Below are positions 51,357 to 60,448 of a stretch of 64,000 nt of DNA, piece by piece; position 1 is the first letter of the stretch; every line of letters starts with the position of its first letter. The stretch lies in assembly GCF_031583145.1 (NCBI RefSeq), contig NZ_CP134050.1, forward strand, positions 2,679,501 through 2,743,500. Reading direction: 5' to 3'. The DNA comes from Brevibacillus brevis. Its GTDB lineage: Bacteria > Bacillota > Bacilli > Brevibacillales > Brevibacillaceae. The notes below the pieces were generated by a model. It made no database searches and was not told the DNA's origin. It saw only the letters and a program-made list of their open reading frames with translations. The translations under genes and the position numbers were made by a program.

Positions 51357-52457
51357 ATGCAGCGGGTCCTCGTTTATCGAAGAAAATTTCTGCCACGGAG
51401 CGAAACGTTTATCTACGAGCAATTGCTGGGGCACCAGGCGGTCAAACCGATCGTGCTGACAAGGCAGCGCCCGTTCAATCGCAAACAATTCCCTTATTCG
51501 CCGGTCTATGTGCGCAAGCGCTTGGCCGGCCTCTCCACATGGCTCCGGAAAAAAAAGGTGAAGTGTTTGCATGCGAGATTTGGACCTGCCGGCCTGGAGC
51601 TGCTCCCGTATGCACGAAAGACAAAATTGCCGCTCATCACTTCGTTTCACGGTTTTGACGCAACCAAGCGAGTCAAGGAAAACCCTGGATACAGACGCAG
51701 TTTGCGGCGTCTTTTCCGCAGAGGGAAAGCATTTACGGTTGTCAGCAACCACATGAAAAAAAGGCTGATCCGCCTAGGTTGTCCCGCCAAGAAAATTACC
51801 CTCATCCGCTCGGGAATCGATTTGCGAAAATTCCCGATGCAGCCGATCCTGCCGGTAAACGACGGGGAGTATCGCCTGCTCAGCGTAGGGCGCTTGACGG
51901 AAAAGAAGGGCATGGACACACTGGTTCGAGCGTTTGCCCGCGTACGCAAGGAATTTCCCCGTGCCAAGTTGATCATCATTGGGGACGGTGAATGGAAGCC
52001 GAAGCTGCGGCGGCTGATCAAAAAGCACAAGCTGGGCAAGCGGGTCGTGCTGAAGGGTGCTCAGCCACATCGCGAGGTGCAGCGTCAGCTCGGCAAGTGC
52101 CACGTATTCGTGCTTGCATGCAAGACCGCCCGAAGCGGCGACAAGGAAGGCATTCCGAACGTGCTGATGGAAGCGATGGCGACGGGACGGCCGGTCATCT
52201 CCACCTACCATTCGGGCATCCCCGAGCTGGTCGTGCACAAGGAAACCGGATATTTGGTGCCGGAGCGCTCACCGACCCAGCTGGGAAAGATGATCAATCA
52301 CGTACTGGACTCGCAGGATGAGTGGAACCAAATGGCGGCACGAGCCAGGGAGAAAGTGGAGCGCAACCATAACATCGACAAACAGCGGGCCAAACTGGAA
52401 GACCTCTACCTGCGAGTGATGGGGAAATCAGCATCGAAGAAGCCCGCCCAAGGCTGA
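51357..52457 (+). CDS. GT4 glycosyltransferase, YtcC-like
   Basis: A 366-residue GT-B glycosyltransferase. ITSFHGFDATK and LSVGRLTEKKGMDTLVRAFA mark the two halves; the E-x7-E motif is Glu264/Glu272 in KEGIPNVLMEAMATGRPV. The N-terminus is rich in arginine and lysine, suggesting membrane or glycan contact. GGGAGG precedes the ATG. It resembles transferases of exopolysaccharide and spore-coat loci. The acceptor is unknown. Confidence 0.87.
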   Translation: MQRVLVYRRKFLPRSETFIYEQLLGHQAVKPIVLTRQRPFNRKQFPYSPVYVRKRLAGLSTWLRKKKVKCLHARFGPAGLELLPYARKTKLPLITSFHGFDATKRVKENPGYRRSLRRLFRRGKAFTVVSNHMKKRLIRLGCPAKKITLIRSGIDLRKFPMQPILPVNDGEYRLLSVGRLTEKKGMDTLVRAFARVRKEFPRAKLIIIGDGEWKPKLRRLIKKHKLGKRVVLKGAQPHREVQRQLGKCHVFVLACKTARSGDKEGIPNVLMEAMATGRPVISTYHSGIPELVVHKETGYLVPERSPTQLGKMINHVLDSQDEWNQMAARAREKVERNHNIDKQRAKLEDLYLRVMGKSASKKPAQG

Positions 52458-52490
52458 GTAGGGGCGGATCATCAGGAACGATATTTCTTG

Positions 52491-52534
52491 CTGAATCGGA
52501 AAGGGAGAGAAAAGCGTCTCCCTTTCCGATTCAG
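52491..52534. repeat. Perfect 18-bp inverted repeat before the UDP-glucose dehydrogenase gene
   Basis: The arm 52491-52508 (CTGAATCGGAAAGGGAGA) pairs without mismatch with 52517-52534 around an eight-base loop. No T tract follows on the plus strand; TTTTC lies only in the loop on the other strand. It ends 21 bases before the start codon. It may be an RNA stability or processing hairpin, a non-canonical terminator, or a mobile remnant. Confidence 0.7.
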
Positions 52535-52555
52535 TGAAATGGATGGGGTGAAACC

Positions 52556-53842
52556 ATGAAGGTTGCCGTTATCGGTACCGGATACGTTGGATTGACGACA
52601 GCTGTTTCGCTGGCCATGGGAGGCCATCAGGTCATCGGGATCGATCTGGTCGATTCGAAAATCGCGCAGCTTAGGCAAGGCCGATCACCGATTTACGAGC
52701 CGGGATTGGAGGAAGCGCTCGTATCAATGCTCGGGCAGGGCATGCTCGATTTTACCACGAAGATCGCAGATGCACAGGAAGCCGACGTTTTGTTCGTTTG
52801 CGTCGGAACACCGGAAGCGGCTGACGGGACAGCGAACTTGAGCTATCTGGAGGCAGCCGTATCCGATGTGCAATCGCTGCAGCGGGTTGCTCCGAGAAGT
52901 CGGGTTGTCGTCATAAAGAGTACGGTCCCGGTAGGAACGGGAGACCGGATCGCAAGTGAGCTGCGTGAAAGCAGTGACTTGCACATCGCTTCCAATCCCG
53001 AGTTTTTGAGGGAAGGGAGTGCATTGCAGGATGCCCTGCAACCTTCACGCATCGTGATCGGAACAGCAGACGAGACCGCCGCCTCCGTCCTGGAGAAGCT
53101 TTATGAAGGAGTATCCGCACCACGCATTGCAACGACGCGGGCGAATGCCGAACTGATCAAGTACGCTTCCAATGCCTTTCTCGCGACCCGCATTTCCTTT
53201 ATGAACGAGCTGGCGAGATTGAGCGAAGCGCTGGGTACGGACATTACTACAGTGGCACGAGGAATGGGTCTTGACAGCCGCATTGGACCTGAATTTTTGC
53301 GGGCGGGTGTCGGCTACGGCGGTTCCTGTTTCCCTAAGGACACGATCGCGCTGCTCCAATTGGCCCAGCAGCATGGAGTGTCCTTAAGCATTTTGGATAA
53401 AGCGCGAGAAGTCAACGCCACGCAGCCGATCTGGTTTTTGCAGCAGCTGCACAAACGGCTGCCGGATTTGGCCGGGAAGCAGATTGCTGTTCTGGGGCTG
53501 GCGTTCAAGCCGGATACCGATGACATCCGGGAAGCACCTTCTCTCAAAATCCTGGAAGCTCTGCAAAAGGCGGGGGCGAAGGTGGCTGCCTACGACCCGA
53601 TCGCATCGCCGGCAGTCCGTGCCATTTTCCCGCAAGTTCAGTACGCGGACAGTCCGGCACAAGCATGTCAAGGTGCGCATGCAGCGCTGCTCGTGACGGA
53701 GTGGAAGGAGTGCGTCGAGCTGGATTGGAAGTCCATCAAGGCGAGCATGGAATCGCCTCTCCTGTTTGACGGTCGCAATGCATGGCCCTCAACGCAGCTG
53801 AGGGAAGCGGGATTTTTCTATACAGGCGTAGGCAAGAGCTGA
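52556..53842 (+). CDS. UDP-glucose 6-dehydrogenase
   Basis: Oxidises UDP-glucose to UDP-glucuronate with two NAD. The 428 residues have the NAD motif IGTGYVGLTTAVSLAMGG at the N-terminus, the catalytic Cys258 in GYGGSCFPKDT, and the C-terminal domain with LGLAFKPDTDDIREAP. It matches B. subtilis YtcA/TuaD in family. It ends the cluster and would supply an acidic sugar for the product. A terminator follows. Confidence 0.93.
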   Translation: MKVAVIGTGYVGLTTAVSLAMGGHQVIGIDLVDSKIAQLRQGRSPIYEPGLEEALVSMLGQGMLDFTTKIADAQEADVLFVCVGTPEAADGTANLSYLEAAVSDVQSLQRVAPRSRVVVIKSTVPVGTGDRIASELRESSDLHIASNPEFLREGSALQDALQPSRIVIGTADETAASVLEKLYEGVSAPRIATTRANAELIKYASNAFLATRISFMNELARLSEALGTDITTVARGMGLDSRIGPEFLRAGVGYGGSCFPKDTIALLQLAQQHGVSLSILDKAREVNATQPIWFLQQLHKRLPDLAGKQIAVLGLAFKPDTDDIREAPSLKILEALQKAGAKVAAYDPIASPAVRAIFPQVQYADSPAQACQGAHAALLVTEWKECVELDWKSIKASMESPLLFDGRNAWPSTQLREAGFFYTGVGKS

Positions 53843-53874
53843 TTTCTCCGAGTGGGGAGAGTCGGCTTTTTTTC
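53838..53874 (+). terminator. Terminator of the glycan cluster
   Basis: An imperfect stem built on AGC/GCT and TCTCC/GGAGA overlaps the stop and is followed by seven T. Confidence 0.65.
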
Positions 53875-53881
53875 TGCCGAT

Positions 53882-53910
53882 TTGAACCGGGAGGCATAAT
53901 GCGTTAGGAT
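53882..53910 (+). promoter_or_regulatory. Sigma-A promoter of pepF
   Basis: TTGAAC (53882-53887), 17 bases, TAGGAT (53905-53910). Confidence 0.5.
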
Positions 53911-53960
53911 AATCATATGGATGATTTCACCAGCCAGCAAAAGATGAGGGAGTGATCGCG

Positions 53961-55772
53961 GTGAACAAAAGCAAAACGCTGCCGAAGCGCAGTGAAGTTC
54001 CTGCCGAGTACAAATGGAGGCTCGAAGATATTTATTCCACGGATGCCGATTGGGAAAAGGATGTTGAGAAGGCCAAGCAGCTGGCAGACCAAATCGCAGG
54101 TCTGAAGGGCAAGATCGGATCGTCCGGAAAAGAGCTGCTGGATGCCCTGACCTTGCAGGACGAACTGCTCAAGACCATGGATCAGGTGTACGTGTACGCC
54201 CGGATGCGGCGGGACGAGGACAATGCCAACAGCACCTACCAGGGTCTGACGGATCGAGCCAGCAGCCTGAGCACCCAAGTGTACGGGGCGATTTCTTACA
54301 TACAGCCGGAAATTTTGGAGATTCCCACGGAGGAGCTGGAGAAGTGGCTGAAGGAAGTGCCGGGCCTTGATCACTATCGGATTTTGCTCGAGGAGATTAC
54401 GCGTTTCAAGCCGCATACACTGACGTCCGAAGAAGAGGCTCTCCTGGCCAACATCAGCGAGCTGGCTTCGGCTCCATCCAAAATTTACGGAATGCTGAAC
54501 AACGCGGACATGAAATTCCCCATGATCACCGATGAAAACGGGGAAGAAGTGGAGCTGACGAAAGGCCGCTACACGCAGTTCATGGAGAGCAAGGACAGGC
54601 GTGTGCGCAAAGAGGCTTTCGAGGGCCTGTACGCGACCTATGGCAAATTCCGCAATACGATCGCGGCTTCGCTTACTTCCGCAATCAAAGGGGATGTGTT
54701 CTACGCACGCACCCGCAAGTATCCTTCGGCATTGTACGCCGCCTTGTTCGCGGACAAGGTGGATGTGTCCGTCTACGACAATCTGATCGCCACCATCCAT
54801 GAGCATCTGCCGCTCATGCACCGATACATCGCCTTGCGCAAAAAGCTCCTCGGTGTCGATGAGCTTCACATGTATGACTTGTACGTGCCGATCGTGCCGG
54901 AAGTGGACATGAAAATTCCGTACGATCAGGCTGTCGAGACGATCAAGAAAGCGCTCCACCCGCTCGGAGAGGAGTATGGCCGCGTACTGGAGGAAGGGTT
55001 TACGAACGGATGGATCGACGTTCATGAAAACGAAGGCAAGACCAGCGGTGCCTACTCCTGGGGAGCTTATACGACTCACCCGTTCGTGCTGATGAACTAC
55101 CAGGACAATGTGAACAACATGTTTACGCTGGCGCATGAAATGGGGCACGCCCTGCACAGCTACCATTCGAATCACGCACAGCCGTATACGTATGCGGATT
55201 ACAAAATCTTCGTGGCCGAGGTGGCTTCCACGCTCAACGAAGCCCTGCTCATGCACTACCTGCTCGAGACCACGACCGACAAGCAGCAGCGGATGTTCCT
55301 GATCAACTACTATCTGGAGCAGTTCCGCGGCACCGTGTTCCGTCAGACGATGTTTGCGGAATTCGAGAAGATCGTGCACGAAAAAGAAGAGAAGGGCGAG
55401 CCGCTGACGGCTGATTCGCTGAGCGAAATCTACCGCGAGCTCAACGTGGCGTACCACGGGCCGGATATGGTGGTGGACAGCCAGATTGATCTGGAATGGG
55501 CAAGAATTCCCCACTTCTACCGCAATTTTTACGTGTACAAGTACGCGACCGGCTTCTCGGCGGCCACATCGCTCTCCAAACAGATCCTGGAGGAAGGGCA
55601 GCCGGCTGTCGACCGCTACCTCCAATTCCTGAAGGGCGGGAGCTCGGACTATCCGTTGAACCTGTTGAAGAAAGCTGGAGTCGACATGACCTCTCCAGAA
55701 CCGATTCGGGAAGGTCTGGCCGTGTTCAAGGAGCTGCTGGATGAGCTGGAGCAGCTCGCCGCAGGGAAGTAA
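53961..55772 (+). CDS. pepF: Oligoendopeptidase F (M3 family)
   Basis: Cytoplasmic zinc peptidase of 603 residues cutting short peptides. The zinc site is HEMGH (His392, Glu393, His396) in LAHEMGHALHSYHS, with a downstream glutamate in VAEVASTLNE. Length matches PepF. I chose GTG at 53961 over the GTG at 53952 because GAGGGAG ends eight bases before it and overlaps the earlier codon. No operon partner is evident. In B. subtilis related genes affect sporulation when overexpressed; nothing here shows that. Confidence 0.93.
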   Translation: MNKSKTLPKRSEVPAEYKWRLEDIYSTDADWEKDVEKAKQLADQIAGLKGKIGSSGKELLDALTLQDELLKTMDQVYVYARMRRDEDNANSTYQGLTDRASSLSTQVYGAISYIQPEILEIPTEELEKWLKEVPGLDHYRILLEEITRFKPHTLTSEEEALLANISELASAPSKIYGMLNNADMKFPMITDENGEEVELTKGRYTQFMESKDRRVRKEAFEGLYATYGKFRNTIAASLTSAIKGDVFYARTRKYPSALYAALFADKVDVSVYDNLIATIHEHLPLMHRYIALRKKLLGVDELHMYDLYVPIVPEVDMKIPYDQAVETIKKALHPLGEEYGRVLEEGFTNGWIDVHENEGKTSGAYSWGAYTTHPFVLMNYQDNVNNMFTLAHEMGHALHSYHSNHAQPYTYADYKIFVAEVASTLNEALLMHYLLETTTDKQQRMFLINYYLEQFRGTVFRQTMFAEFEKIVHEKEEKGEPLTADSLSEIYRELNVAYHGPDMVVDSQIDLEWARIPHFYRNFYVYKYATGFSAATSLSKQILEEGQPAVDRYLQFLKGGSSDYPLNLLKKAGVDMTSPEPIREGLAVFKELLDELEQLAAGK

Positions 55773-55781
55773 TCATACGAC

Positions 55782-55816
55782 AAAAAGCAGTCAAGGACAT
55801 ACCTTGGCTGCTTTTT
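55782..55816 (+). terminator. Terminator of pepF
   Basis: AAAAAGCAG (55782-55790) pairs with CTGCTTTTT (55808-55816) and CAAGG with CCTTG inside. Confidence 0.85.
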
Positions 55817-56008
55817 GTGTGAATCTGGAAATTTTGAAAAAAAGAGGTAACGTTTCCAGGTGAGTTACGTATATAGTTATGTCCATGGCAGCAGAGTCCC
55901 TCCGTCCTTGGACGGAGAACAATTTCCAACTGCTGGCTGTTTTGCGGGGCAGGGAAAAACTGGCACAATGGTGCAAGGAAATGATTGCAATTATTTGGAG
56001 GAATCAAG

Positions 56009-57229
56009 GTGAAAAAACGAGCGTCAATGATCGTGGCTACCCTCATGTTGGTGGCGACCGGGTGCGGCCCGGCTCCAGAAGCGCCGCAGCAGGCAGAAGC
56101 AAAAGCGAAGGTAGTGGAAGTTTTCCGGGTACAAAAGGAGGCCGCTCCCGTATCCCTGACGGTGACAGGCATGGTGGAAGCCAAACGGGACGCCGTTCTC
56201 CCATTCGGAACGGGCGGCACGATCTCAGCCATTTCCGTCACGAAAGGCTCCAAAATCGGCCAAGGACAATTGCTGGCGACGTTGGATACCAAGTACTATC
56301 AAAAGGAAGTAGAAGTCGCAGCGAGCCAGGTGGAGGAAGCGGCCGCCCGCAAATCTCAGACGCTCAAGGGCGCTACGTCACAAGCCATCGAGCAGCAGCG
56401 CCTGCAAGTAAAAAGCGCGCAGACCAGGCTGGACAAAGCGCGTCAGGATGTCGCAGTCGGCGAAAACCTCTTCGTTGGCGGAGCTATTTCGCAAAGCGAA
56501 ATAAATGACCGGAAGCGGGCGTTGAGCCAAGCGGAAATCGATTTGAAAAATTCGCAGCTTGCTTTGGATGAGCTTTTGCGAGGTGCGGAGCCTGAAGACG
56601 TGGCAGTTGCCAATGCTTCGATCAAACAGGCGACGGGACAGGTGGAGCGAGCGAAAAAAAGCCTGGACGATGCCAAGATCGAAGCTCCTTTCGCTGGAAC
56701 GATCGTAGACGTATACAAACAGACAGGAGAACAAGCGTCCCCCGGCGAGCAAATCATTCATCTGGTCGATTTGTCGGAAGTAAAGGTCACACTGGATGTG
56801 ACCAACGATCTGATCGCTCAATTCCGAGAGAAGGAAAAGGTGCAGATCGTATCGGGTGACGGCAAGAAAAGTCCGGGTACGGTGACATTCGTGTCTCCTG
56901 TCGTCGACAAGCAGACGGGCAAATATCGGGTAGAAGTGACGGTTGCCAACCCGGACAGCTACTGGCGCGGCGGAATGACGGCGACAGTCGAGGTGCCGAG
57001 AAAGGTCGGCGGGTTTCTGGTTCCTCTGGAGAGTGTCGGCGTAAGTCAGTCCCAGCATTACGTGATGGCCATTGAAAATGGCCTGACGGTGAAAAAGGAA
57101 GTCAAAGCTGGACAGATGGTTGGCGACAAGATTGAAATTTTGTCCGGAATCAAAGAAGGAGACCAGCTTTTGCGTTCCGGCATCACGTTTTACGTCGAGG
57201 GGCAAAAAGTAGAGGCGAGGGGAGAATAG
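56009..57229 (+). CDS. RND efflux periplasmic-adaptor-type lipoprotein
   Basis: Membrane fusion protein of the HlyD/AcrA type, 406 residues. A lipoprotein signal ends in LMLVATGC with lipid Cys19. The lipoyl/barrel-sandwich halves are seen around GTGGTISAISVTKGSKIGQG and APFAGTIVDVYKQTGEQASP, separated by a helical hairpin (about 105-200). The GTG start follows GGAGGA. Five bases before the RND gene it forms a two-gene operon. Adaptors of this kind occur in Gram-positive RND systems without an outer-membrane channel. Confidence 0.9.
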   Translation: MKKRASMIVATLMLVATGCGPAPEAPQQAEAKAKVVEVFRVQKEAAPVSLTVTGMVEAKRDAVLPFGTGGTISAISVTKGSKIGQGQLLATLDTKYYQKEVEVAASQVEEAAARKSQTLKGATSQAIEQQRLQVKSAQTRLDKARQDVAVGENLFVGGAISQSEINDRKRALSQAEIDLKNSQLALDELLRGAEPEDVAVANASIKQATGQVERAKKSLDDAKIEAPFAGTIVDVYKQTGEQASPGEQIIHLVDLSEVKVTLDVTNDLIAQFREKEKVQIVSGDGKKSPGTVTFVSPVVDKQTGKYRVEVTVANPDSYWRGGMTATVEVPRKVGGFLVPLESVGVSQSQHYVMAIENGLTVKKEVKAGQMVGDKIEILSGIKEGDQLLRSGITFYVEGQKVEARGE

Positions 57230-57234
57230 ACTAG

Positions 57235-60200
57235 ATGAACAAGATGATTCTCTTTTTGCTGAAAAGGCGGCTGATTGTCTACCTCTTCACGTTTCTGATC
57301 GTGATTGCGGGAATCGGTTCCCTGTTTAGCTTCAACGTGGAGCTTGTGCCCAAGACGAACTTCCCCGTCCTTTCCGTCAACATTTCTGGCGGTTCGATCC
57401 CGCCGGAAGAGATGGAAGATAAAATTACGAAGAAAATCGAACAAGAACTCAAGTCGATTGCGGAAATCAAAGAATACTCCTCGACGACAGGCTCAGGCTC
57501 CGTCAATATCCGGATCACAGCCGAAGAAGGCAAGGGGGACAAAGTCAAGACGGATGTGCAAAACGCGGTCAACCGGCTGCGCAACGGCTTCCCGAAGTCA
57601 GTGGATCGGGTAGAAGTCAACCAGATGAACTTCGGAGACGACGCGTTGATCGACTATGCCCTTGTTGGCGCGGATCCGCAGGCGATGCTCAGCCTGGCGA
57701 AGACGACCATCAAAGACCGGATCGAGGCTGTTCCGGGAGTGAAGGAAGTCGAAATATCCGATCGCAGCTTTGAAAACCAGATCGCTGTCACATTGCGACC
57801 AGAGCTTTTGAGCGCCTACCGGACCACCCCGGCCGAAGTGATCTCGCAGCTCCAGGAAACGAACTGGAAGCAAGCGGTGGGGACGCTGGAGAATACCGGC
57901 TTCGACACGGTCGTGATGGTAGACGATACGTACAGCACCGTGCAGGAAATGGCGGAGCTGCCGATCGAGACGCCGAACGGGATCGTCACCTTGAATCAGC
58001 TGGCCACTGTCGAGGATTTGCGCGGGAAGGTGAAGGATTCGGTCGCATTGACGGACGGAAGTGTGTTCATTCACATGAGCGTGAAGCGCGCAGAAGGCAG
58101 CGATCTGATCACCACGCAAGGCAAGGTAGAGAATGTCGTCCGTGAAATCAATGCAGAGGCGAACGGCCAGTACCAAATGAAAGTCATGGTAGAAGCAGTC
58201 TCGTACATCCAGCACGCGGTGACCAATTTGAGCCGCGATGTCATGATCGGGGGCGCGCTTGCGATCATCATTCTGTTTGTTTTCCTGCGCAACTGGCGTG
58301 TGACGCTCGTCATTGCGACGACATTGCCCCTTTCCGCACTGATGACTTTTATCGCGATGAAATTGGGCGGCTACAACATCGACATGGTCACGCTGCTGTC
58401 GCTCAGCTTGTCGGTCGGTCTCATCGTCGATGCCGCGATCGTCGTGCTCGAGAGCATCTACCATTTCCGCGAAAAAGGAGAGACACTCACGCAGGCAATC
58501 GTAAAAGGAACCCGTGAAGTATTGACCCCGGTGTTTACATCGCAGCTTACGATTATTATCGTATTTTTGCCGCTGGTTTTTGCGGACTTCGAAGACTGGC
58601 TCAAGCCAATCCTGGCCACGATTGCCTTCACGGTATCTTCTGCCATTATCGCGTCGACCATCGCAGCCTTCTTCTTCGTTCCTGTCTTCTCCGACCGCTT
58701 CTTGCAGAAGGACAAGAAGATCTCGCTGGAAGGAGAAGCAAAGGAGCACGTCATCGTCCGCTGGTTTAGCAAGCTGCTTCAGCTGGCGCTCCGCCATCGG
58801 GTGATCACCTTGCTGGCCGCAATATCGATCTTCGTCGCGGCCGGTGTGCTCACTCCGCTGATGAAGATGGGGCAGGGTATCGATGCCAATGAAAACCTGG
58901 TGTTTGCCACCATAGAGATGCCGACCGGCTCGACGCTGGAAAACACGCAGAAGGCGGCGGTGGCGGGCGAAGCCGCACTGCGGGGCATCCCGGACGTAAA
59001 AGACGTATTCTTCTTCTCGTCGAAGGAAAGCTCGGAAATTTTTATCTCACTTCGTCCAAAAAGCGAACGGGCGCACGATAAAGAAGCGCTGACTGCGGAG
59101 ATAAACGACCGGCTCAAGGCGATCCCCGGGATCGAATCGATCTCGACCGCATTCGGCGGGCAAGGGACGGAAGCCCCGATCCAGCTCGACATCGTCGGCG
59201 ATGACATGGAGCAAATGCGCAAGACTGCCGCGGACGTAGAAGGAATGCTCGCGACGATTCCAGGCGTCAACAACATTCGCAACGACTTCAAGGAAGGCAA
59301 GGAAAAAGTGACGCTCGTTCCGAAGCAGGAGGCATTGTCGCGTCTAAACGTAGACCCGCGCTCACTGCTTCAGCAGCTCAGCACGATGATTGGCGACCAA
59401 CCGATCACTTCCATTACGAAGGACGGTATCGAGGTGGATGTCGTCGCCAAAATGCCGGATAACTGGCTGAAGCACCCGGACCAATTGCACAGCCTGATGA
59501 TCAGCAGCAGAAGCGGAGCCGCCGTACCGCTGTCGGAACTGGTGGAATGGACGTACAGCAAATCGCCGGTCGTCATCACGCGTGACAAAGGAGAGAGGAT
59601 CGTCACTGTGTCCGCCGAATTGCAAGGCAGCGATCTGGGAACGGTGGGCAGGCAAATCACGGAGAAACTGCCGACACTTGCGGTTCCTGCGGGGTACCGG
59701 GTCGACATCGCGGGCAAGCTCAAAGAGCAGAGCGCCAACATGACACAGGGTGTCTTCGTCTTTGCCGGTGTCCTCGCCCTGATCTACGTGGTCATGGTCG
59801 CACAGTTCGGACGCCTTTCCCAGCCGTTCATCATCCTGCTGACGATTCCGATGGCCCTGGTAGGGGTCGTCATCGGCTTCGTCCTCACGCAGCGGATATT
59901 CGGCGAAATGGCAATGATCGGGATCATCATGCTGGTCGGAATCGTGGTATCCAACGCCATTCTCCTGATCGACCGGATCAACCTGCTGCGGGGGCGCGGC
60001 ATGAAACTGGCTGATGCGATCGTGCAGGGCACGAAGGAGCGGGTTCGCCCGGTCATCATGACGAAATTGACCGCCATTTTGGGCATGCTGCCGATGGCGC
60101 TGGCAATGGCGGAAGGCTCCGATCTGGAAGCGCCGCTCGCGACGGCTGTCATTTCGGGGCTGGTCTTCCACACCATCGTGACGCTTGTCCTCGTGCCTGT

Positions 60201-60318
60201 CCTGTATTCGCTCTTTGAAGGGGCGAAAGAAAAACGAATGGCCAAGAAAGCGGCGCGCCAGGCCAAGAGACTGGCCAAGCGGGCGGAAAAGGCCAACCTG
60301 CAGCCGACCCAAATGTAA
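57235..60318 (+). CDS. RND-family efflux transporter, SwrC/AcrB-like
   Basis: A 1027-residue proton-driven exporter with twelve membrane helices arranged as two 1+5 sets and two large external loops. The proton-relay aspartate is in LSVGLIVDAAIVVLES; the second half has GIVVSNAILLIDRINLLRGRG. It resembles SwrC (YerP) of B. subtilis, which protects against surfactin. In Brevibacillus-like bacteria, export of lipopeptides such as gramicidin or tyrocidine is conceivable but not shown. A basic C-terminal tail follows the last helix. Confidence 0.92.
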   Translation: MNKMILFLLKRRLIVYLFTFLIVIAGIGSLFSFNVELVPKTNFPVLSVNISGGSIPPEEMEDKITKKIEQELKSIAEIKEYSSTTGSGSVNIRITAEEGKGDKVKTDVQNAVNRLRNGFPKSVDRVEVNQMNFGDDALIDYALVGADPQAMLSLAKTTIKDRIEAVPGVKEVEISDRSFENQIAVTLRPELLSAYRTTPAEVISQLQETNWKQAVGTLENTGFDTVVMVDDTYSTVQEMAELPIETPNGIVTLNQLATVEDLRGKVKDSVALTDGSVFIHMSVKRAEGSDLITTQGKVENVVREINAEANGQYQMKVMVEAVSYIQHAVTNLSRDVMIGGALAIIILFVFLRNWRVTLVIATTLPLSALMTFIAMKLGGYNIDMVTLLSLSLSVGLIVDAAIVVLESIYHFREKGETLTQAIVKGTREVLTPVFTSQLTIIIVFLPLVFADFEDWLKPILATIAFTVSSAIIASTIAAFFFVPVFSDRFLQKDKKISLEGEAKEHVIVRWFSKLLQLALRHRVITLLAAISIFVAAGVLTPLMKMGQGIDANENLVFATIEMPTGSTLENTQKAAVAGEAALRGIPDVKDVFFFSSKESSEIFISLRPKSERAHDKEALTAEINDRLKAIPGIESISTAFGGQGTEAPIQLDIVGDDMEQMRKTAADVEGMLATIPGVNNIRNDFKEGKEKVTLVPKQEALSRLNVDPRSLLQQLSTMIGDQPITSITKDGIEVDVVAKMPDNWLKHPDQLHSLMISSRSGAAVPLSELVEWTYSKSPVVITRDKGERIVTVSAELQGSDLGTVGRQITEKLPTLAVPAGYRVDIAGKLKEQSANMTQGVFVFAGVLALIYVVMVAQFGRLSQPFIILLTIPMALVGVVIGFVLTQRIFGEMAMIGIIMLVGIVVSNAILLIDRINLLRGRGMKLADAIVQGTKERVRPVIMTKLTAILGMLPMALAMAEGSDLEAPLATAVISGLVFHTIVTLVLVPVLYSLFEGAKEKRMAKKAARQAKRLAKRAEKANLQPTQM

Positions 60319-60448
60319 ACGTTTTGCCCGAGGAGAAGAGGAGTGTGCGGCGCCTCTTCTCTTTTCCTTTTCGTGCGTCAGAAAGTTCGGTAGAATAAAG
60401 AAAAAGCCATAAGGATAGACTGATAGGCATCGCGAAAGGGGAATGAAC

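Noticed and set aside
53913-55625. A 570-codon minus-strand frame opposite pepF
   Set aside because: The plus-strand gene is a clear M3 peptidase with an intact zinc motif; the antisense frame is a by-product of its codon usage.
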